Under the pieces are notes generated by a model. The model saw only the letters and a program-made list of their open reading frames with translations. It was not told the origin of the DNA and ran no database searches. A stretch of 64,000 bases of DNA. Source: Puffinus mauretanicus (taxonomy: Eukaryota > Chordata > Aves > Procellariiformes > Procellariidae). Each line of letters starts with the position of its first letter. Position 1 is the stretch's first letter. Made by a program: the position numbers and the translations under genes. The DNA lies in the NCBI GenBank assembly GCA_023333565.1, contig JAJKFH010003260.1, positions 62,001-126,000 of the forward strand. Direction: 5' to 3'. Below are positions 59,401-64,000 of this stretch, piece after piece.

Positions 59401-62162
59401 CAGACTACACTGACATCCGAACCAAGATGCGATTGCTAACCCGTTATATTTATAAATAAACTCCTCACCAGTGTGGTTTCTGGCTGCAGCATCACCTTCT
59501 TCCAGTTTGCTCGGGCTGTGCTGTGCCTGTCGCTGCTCCTCGTCGCGGGGTCCCCACCTGCGCTCACCTGACACCTCCCTTGGCCGCCCCAAACGCTGCT
59601 GGGTTGGCAAAACAGCCGTGCTCTTAAAAACATGTTGTCTCCAGCTGAGTCAGCCCACGGTCCCTCACGGGTGACGGGGTTTCTGTGTCCCTCTGATGCC
59701 AACTTCCTCCTGGGGGGCCCGAAGGTGGACGGCAAATGCAGGGACAAGGACACATCCCTATTTAATGACAGCCAAAGCAAAGGCAGGCAGGAGCTGGGGA
59801 CGGGAAGCTTGCAAGGGTAATATCCCCCCCGACGCTTGTACTCAAACTATACAACTACTAATTATATTCTCTGAGTGCCCTCTGTATGTATAATGCAAAT
59901 TAACACCGTGCTTTACAATTAACTGTACATATTAAACGGACACTATCAAGTATAGGATTTTACTACTGACAAATACATTTTCCATAAAGACTTGAATAAA
60001 TAAAAGCCACCTATGTTCTCCTGAGCCTTTGGGATTTTTTGGGGAAAAGTCAGTAGCAACTGAGTCGCTTAACAGTTTAAATCTCTGTCCTAGTGTCTAA
60101 GGTCTCACCCTGGCGATGTCCGCGTCCCACCCCTGCCCCAGCTAAGGAGCTGGAAAACCGAAATTCCTACTCTTGTGGTACTTCCCCAGCAGTACCGCTG
60201 GTCACAGACAACTCGGTCTCCTCCACCCCCTTGCTCAGAAGCCGAACATACCCTGCTTGCTACTTGGACAGAGTATCCCGCCAGGCTGGGCTGCTGAATA
60301 TGACTTTATGTGACTTGATGCTTTTTCTCATAACTGGTGCTTGCTTGGACTTACTTGCTGTTACTCCCCGTGCACAGCAGAGATCCTAATGCCCCCCTTA
60401 AAGGGCATTCCCCCACTTAGTTTTACACTGTTCAGATAAAAAGGGCAAGGAATCCCCATTTTTTTCACAGCATGGGTAAATCCTTACGTCAACCTTGGGT
60501 GTGCACCTCCCCTCCACTACTGCAGTGCTTCAGGATGTTAAGAAGATGCAATGACACAACTAATGTGAAGTAAACTCAGGCTTTAATTCTGGGCTGTGGC
60601 TCTTCTGGTTTGCAGCTGTGGTATTTCCCCTTCCCGAGTACAGGCGACACTGTTTACACTGAATTTCTTTCCCCTTGGGCATCCCCTTCCACGGTGCCAA
60701 CAGAGCAGAGAAATGAGCCGGCGCTGCGCGTTGCAGAGCTTTTCCAGGTCGTGGGTGTTGTCCAGGGATGCCCCATCTGCATGCCCCGTTTTGGGCTGCA
60801 GCCGAGGGGAGCGAGGTGCAGCAGCCAGGCGCGTGCTGCAGGTACCGGGCTACAAACCAGCGGAGCCGGCCCGGACGCTGCCTCCTCCGGGCTGCGTCAC
60901 TTCACCCAAGTCTTACGGCCGGGATCCGCAACTGACCCTCGAGCGTTATTTAGGCTCTTTAGGTCCCTCCAACATACCTGATGGGGAGAGAGGCAGGAGA
61001 CTGCCTAAAGCCAAAACCCCACATTTCATACACCAGTTGTCACCCCCAATATCCCCAAGGGTCTGACTTTCCTCCTCTGCTGAGTAGGTGAAATACCTGA
61101 TGCTTTCCTGCCCTGCGGGACTATTGCAGGCCTTTGCTAGTCAACGTTTTCCCGTTTCAAGCTGAAAGAGCTTCACCCACCTTCTGCCCGCTACAGATTT
61201 TCTGTCCCCTCAGCTTTCACATAGTATCTGTCCTTCCCTGTAAAATTTGATTGCGCTTTCCTTTAGAAATAACCTACCGCTCCCGGGCACAGCAAGACCT
61301 CCATCCCGTGCTGCTGAGATGCTGCCCAGGAGGAAGCGTACTGGCTTTGATTGGGTTCCTGGTAATGAAATAAGCCGTTTAACATCTAATGGCTTACTCC
61401 ACTCAAAGCAGTTGCTTGGGCTGTTTCAACTCCGGGATTGCTTTTTTCCTCTCCCAGCTTTCTTAGTTTTAATTCAATTTGTGAGTAAAACCCATTTATT
61501 GTATTCAAGACCAAGTTCTTTCCTCAGCACTCAGTGTTTTAGCCTAGGGAATGGAAAGTTGGAAAGGGAGAGGAAAGTAGCATAAGAGACTTGCCCAGAG
61601 CAAAGCCCCGAGACCCAGAATCTTCTCACCTCCAGGAGAGCTCGATCTTGTGATCTCTGTGATGCCTGTGACGTGGATCCGATCTCCAGTTAAAATCCAC
61701 CGCAGCCGGAGCAGGAAAATGTTGGGTGTACTGGGAGATGGCAAAGCTCCAGGGTGTCAGCAAGGGGTTGCCTGGCACTCGGCTGTGGCTCGGTAAAGAC
61801 GTACCAATGGGCTGCACAGGACTTGGGCCTCCGAGGCTGCCAGGACCCGTAGGGGGTGAGGCTGCAGGGTCACAGCGCGGTGTTTGGGCATGGAGCTGTA
61901 ACACCAATACCTAGCATCACCACCCGGCTGCTGGTCCTCTCCTTGCACCCCACGTTCAAGCCTCCCGTCTCACCTCCCGCTTAGGCTCAAGCCTCAGCCC
62001 TCGCTGCTCTCGCCATCCCATTCTCTGAGTCTCCATTGTCCTCCCTGAGACACCTCAGTACCAGTAGGTACCATTTTATTTTCAAATTCATAACAAAATC
62101 ACCACTTCATCTCTTTGATCTGTTGGTGCTGTTTCCTCCCGGAGACCCACCACGTACCTTCA
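56487..62162. other. Intergenic stretch, nothing recognised
   Basis: Mixed composition with AT-rich parts (57.4-57.9 kb and 59.85-60.05 kb). A short direct duplication of AGTGCACCATCTG lies near 57530-57565. No frame is recognised as protein. Confidence 0.55.
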
Positions 62163-62408
62163 CAAGACACGAGGCACGAACTGAAACACAGGAGGAGTTT
62201 CTGAGCATCAGGAAACATTTTTTCACTGTGAGGGTGACTGAGTTCTGGCACAGGGTGGTTGTGGAGTCTCCATCCTTGGAGATACTCAGGAGCCATCTGG
62301 ACATGGTCCTGGGCAACTGGCTCTGGGTGGCCCTGCTTGAGCAGGGGGAGTGGACCAGATGACCTCCAGAGGTCTCTCCCAACCTCAATCATGCAGTGAC
62401 CCTGTGAA
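62163..62408 (+). mobile_element. Old CR1 LINE 3' fragment
   Basis: The CR1 3' end is readable in order: GAACTGAAACACAGGAGGAG, AGCATCAGGAAACATTTTTT, GAGTCTCCATCCTTGGAGAT and GGACCAGATGACCTCCAGAG. The octamer tail is degraded to TGCAGTGACCCTGTGA. It is of the same older type as the copy at 10908. Confidence 0.88.
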
Positions 62409-63244
62409 GAGCAGCATGGGGATGAACATTCACAGTTCTGCTGGATGGGAAAGGCCTCGGACCAGGTAGAAATGCTGCTTTCACCCCAAAATGTTCCCCA
62501 CACACCCAGTAATTCCCAGCCTCATGGTCAAACTGAGCCCTTGCCCACAGCTCCTTCTGCTCCACAAGCACCACCCCTCCTTTCCTCCCAAGCCGAGTGA
62601 TTGACCGAAAGAAGCTGAGCTGTGAATACCCTGTCCTTAACCTGAAGGTTTGTGCTTCCATTTCAGAGCCGAAGACAAACTTGGCAGGCTCAGAGCTTAT
62701 TTTTTCCCCAGCTCTACCAGTCTCAGGCCAGGTCCTCCTCCCTTCACCTGGGCATGAAATCCCAGCGCCGCTGCAGCCAGCCGGGTCCCCGCGGCCAGAT
62801 CTTACCTGCTATCTCTGCACTTCATGGCGTTCACACGGTCTGTCACGCTGCGTGACATCCGCCCGGGTGCTGTCGTCAGGGAGCTCGGATACGCTTCGTA
62901 AAAGCCTCGAGATGTACCTTTGGAGCAAAATAACAGCGGGGTAATGGATGTATGTAATGCAGCGTGAAGAAAACCTTTGGCATCAGAGAGAGAGGGTTTT
63001 CAAAGCAGGGCAATGGGGAGAAATTCTGCCCAGCAATTATATATTGCAAGATTTGATGGCGTTCAACAGCATCGTTAACCCCAAGCATTTAGGAATTGGA
63101 AGATGGACCTGAAGAAAAAAAAAAGCAGAAGAGAGTGATTTAGGGTCATAATTATCTTCTTCATTTATCTTCCTCTTGAGGGATCTTCCAAATTTCCTCT
63201 GCAGACCTGGAGGAGGGCTCCAAATTCTCCTTTGAAAAAGCAAC
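62409..63244. other. Intergenic stretch, nothing recognised
   Basis: Unique sequence between the old CR1 and the CpG-rich patch. No supported feature. Confidence 0.5.
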
Positions 63245-63510
63245 AAAAGTCAGCGTGGGGTCCCGAGGGTGCTGCTGCCCGCGGATGGGGCAGCGCCGCA
63301 GTCCCCGGCCCCGCAGCACATACGGACGAGCGGGGACGAGCTGCGCCTCCGCAGAGATCGGGTGGCTTTGAGCCCCTCTCTCACCGAAACCGTGGCCCCT
63401 GCTAGCCCCGGGAAGCCCACGGGCTCGCAGCACCCCGCGGGCACGGCTCAGCCCCTGCCGAGGCCGGGCTGGGGGTCGCTCGCAGGCGAAGCTCCGCACA
63501 GGACTGCCAC
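63245..63510. promoter_or_regulatory. GC-rich, CpG-dense patch (possible orphan CpG island)
   Basis: CpG density is high over about 260 bases, well above both flanks. No recognised gene starts here. It may be a small orphan CpG island, a promoter for a transcript outside the window, or an enhancer. Frames open on both strands are a composition effect. Confidence 0.35.
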
Positions 63511-64000
63511 GAGGTGCCAGCTCCTTTGGGAATGGCCACATGGCACGGCAAGGGGTGATTTAACCAGCAAGAGTGGGGTTTTTTTTAGCTTGCCGTCGCT
63601 GCTTTTATAACTGCCTCCTTTTGTCTCACACATTTTTCTGACCTGGGGCTTCGTACGCAGCAAGTCTCGACCGGCCTCTCGCCTGCAGCGTGGGCTCTTT
63701 TTTAAGCACACAGAGAAGAAGCAAGCGGGAGAGCAAGGGCTGGTTTAGGGCCCCGACACCCACAAGATGGGGGACCCAGCACTGCCGCCCCCTGAAAGCC
63801 CTTGGCCAGCGCTTGCTGACGGGCTCAAAGCGAAGAATTTCAAGCGAGAAGAGTCACAGAGCAGAGACTGTGGAGACACGACCTGCAGAGCTGAGCACCG
63901 AGCGATCATTTTTACTTTATTTACTTACTAATATTTGCAAAGCTCATGTAATTATTTACTTTAAGAAAAAAAAAATCAAGCAAACCTTCTCATGACAGAC
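63511..64000. other. Intergenic end of window, nothing recognised
   Basis: No supported gene. The last 100 bases are AT-rich. Confidence 0.5.

Noticed and set aside
53131..64000. GRHL1 3' exons
   Set aside because: No frame resembles the grainyhead DNA-binding or dimerisation domains; the gene is probably beyond the window.
1..64000. Endogenous retrovirus, tRNA or CRISPR-like arrays
   Set aside because: No paired LTRs, no retroviral gag/pol frames apart from CR1 RT text, no cloverleaf with a clear B box, and no regularly spaced direct repeats.

Overview
The window is nuclear DNA from a vertebrate, almost certainly a bird. Eight CR1 LINE fragments lie on both strands. Several keep the avian CR1 3' tail, with the repeated ATTCTATG octamer. 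Genes are split by kilobase-scale introns with GT-AG junctions and start in CpG islands. No bacterial-style operon, phage, insertion sequence or CRISPR array is visible. The species cannot be named from the sequence alone.

Two protein-coding genes can be reconstructed exon by exon, and they face each other tail to tail. CYS1 (cystin-1, a small lipid-anchored protein of the primary cilium) is on the + strand, with three coding exons between 20575 and 34970 that join to 137 codons plus stop. KLF11 (TIEG2, a TGF-beta-inducible SP/KLF zinc-finger repressor) is on the - strand, with four coding exons between 52205 and 45065 that join to 531 codons plus stop. Intron phases agree in both genes. The convergent CYS1-KLF11 pair matches the arrangement I know from human 2p25.1, where RRM2 lies beyond CYS1 and GRHL1 beyond KLF11. 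Neither flanking gene is visible here.

Layout: 1-20.2 kb is intergenic, with four CR1 copies, microsatellites and no recognisable exon. 20.25-20.96 kb is the CYS1 promoter and CpG island with exon 1. 20.8-34.9 kb holds CYS1 introns 1 and 2, including a CR1 that stops 45 bp before the exon 2 splice acceptor. 35-36.2 kb is the probable CYS1 3' UTR. 36.2-42.4 kb is the gap between the two 3' ends, with one CR1 and an unexplained exon-like segment at 42008-42260. 42.4-45.06 kb is the probable KLF11 3' UTR, followed by the KLF11 exons up to 52.2 kb and a large CpG-island promoter at 51.5-53.1 kb. 53.1-64 kb is intergenic, with a 38-bp minisatellite, an old CR1 and a GC-rich CpG-dense patch near 63.25-63.5 kb.

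The two genes act in different processes (ciliary membrane and transcriptional repression), and nothing suggests a joint pathway. I found no clearly new biological system. The best leads are regulatory or structural: a zero-length-exon (recursive) splice motif at 7027-7053 on the - strand; a phased triple MYB-type motif repeat upstream of CYS1; a two-site NF-Y module 31 bp apart at KLF11; the CR1 beside the CYS1 acceptor; the lack of the ciliary AxEGG motif in this cystin; and the exon-like segment next to the KLF11 3' end.
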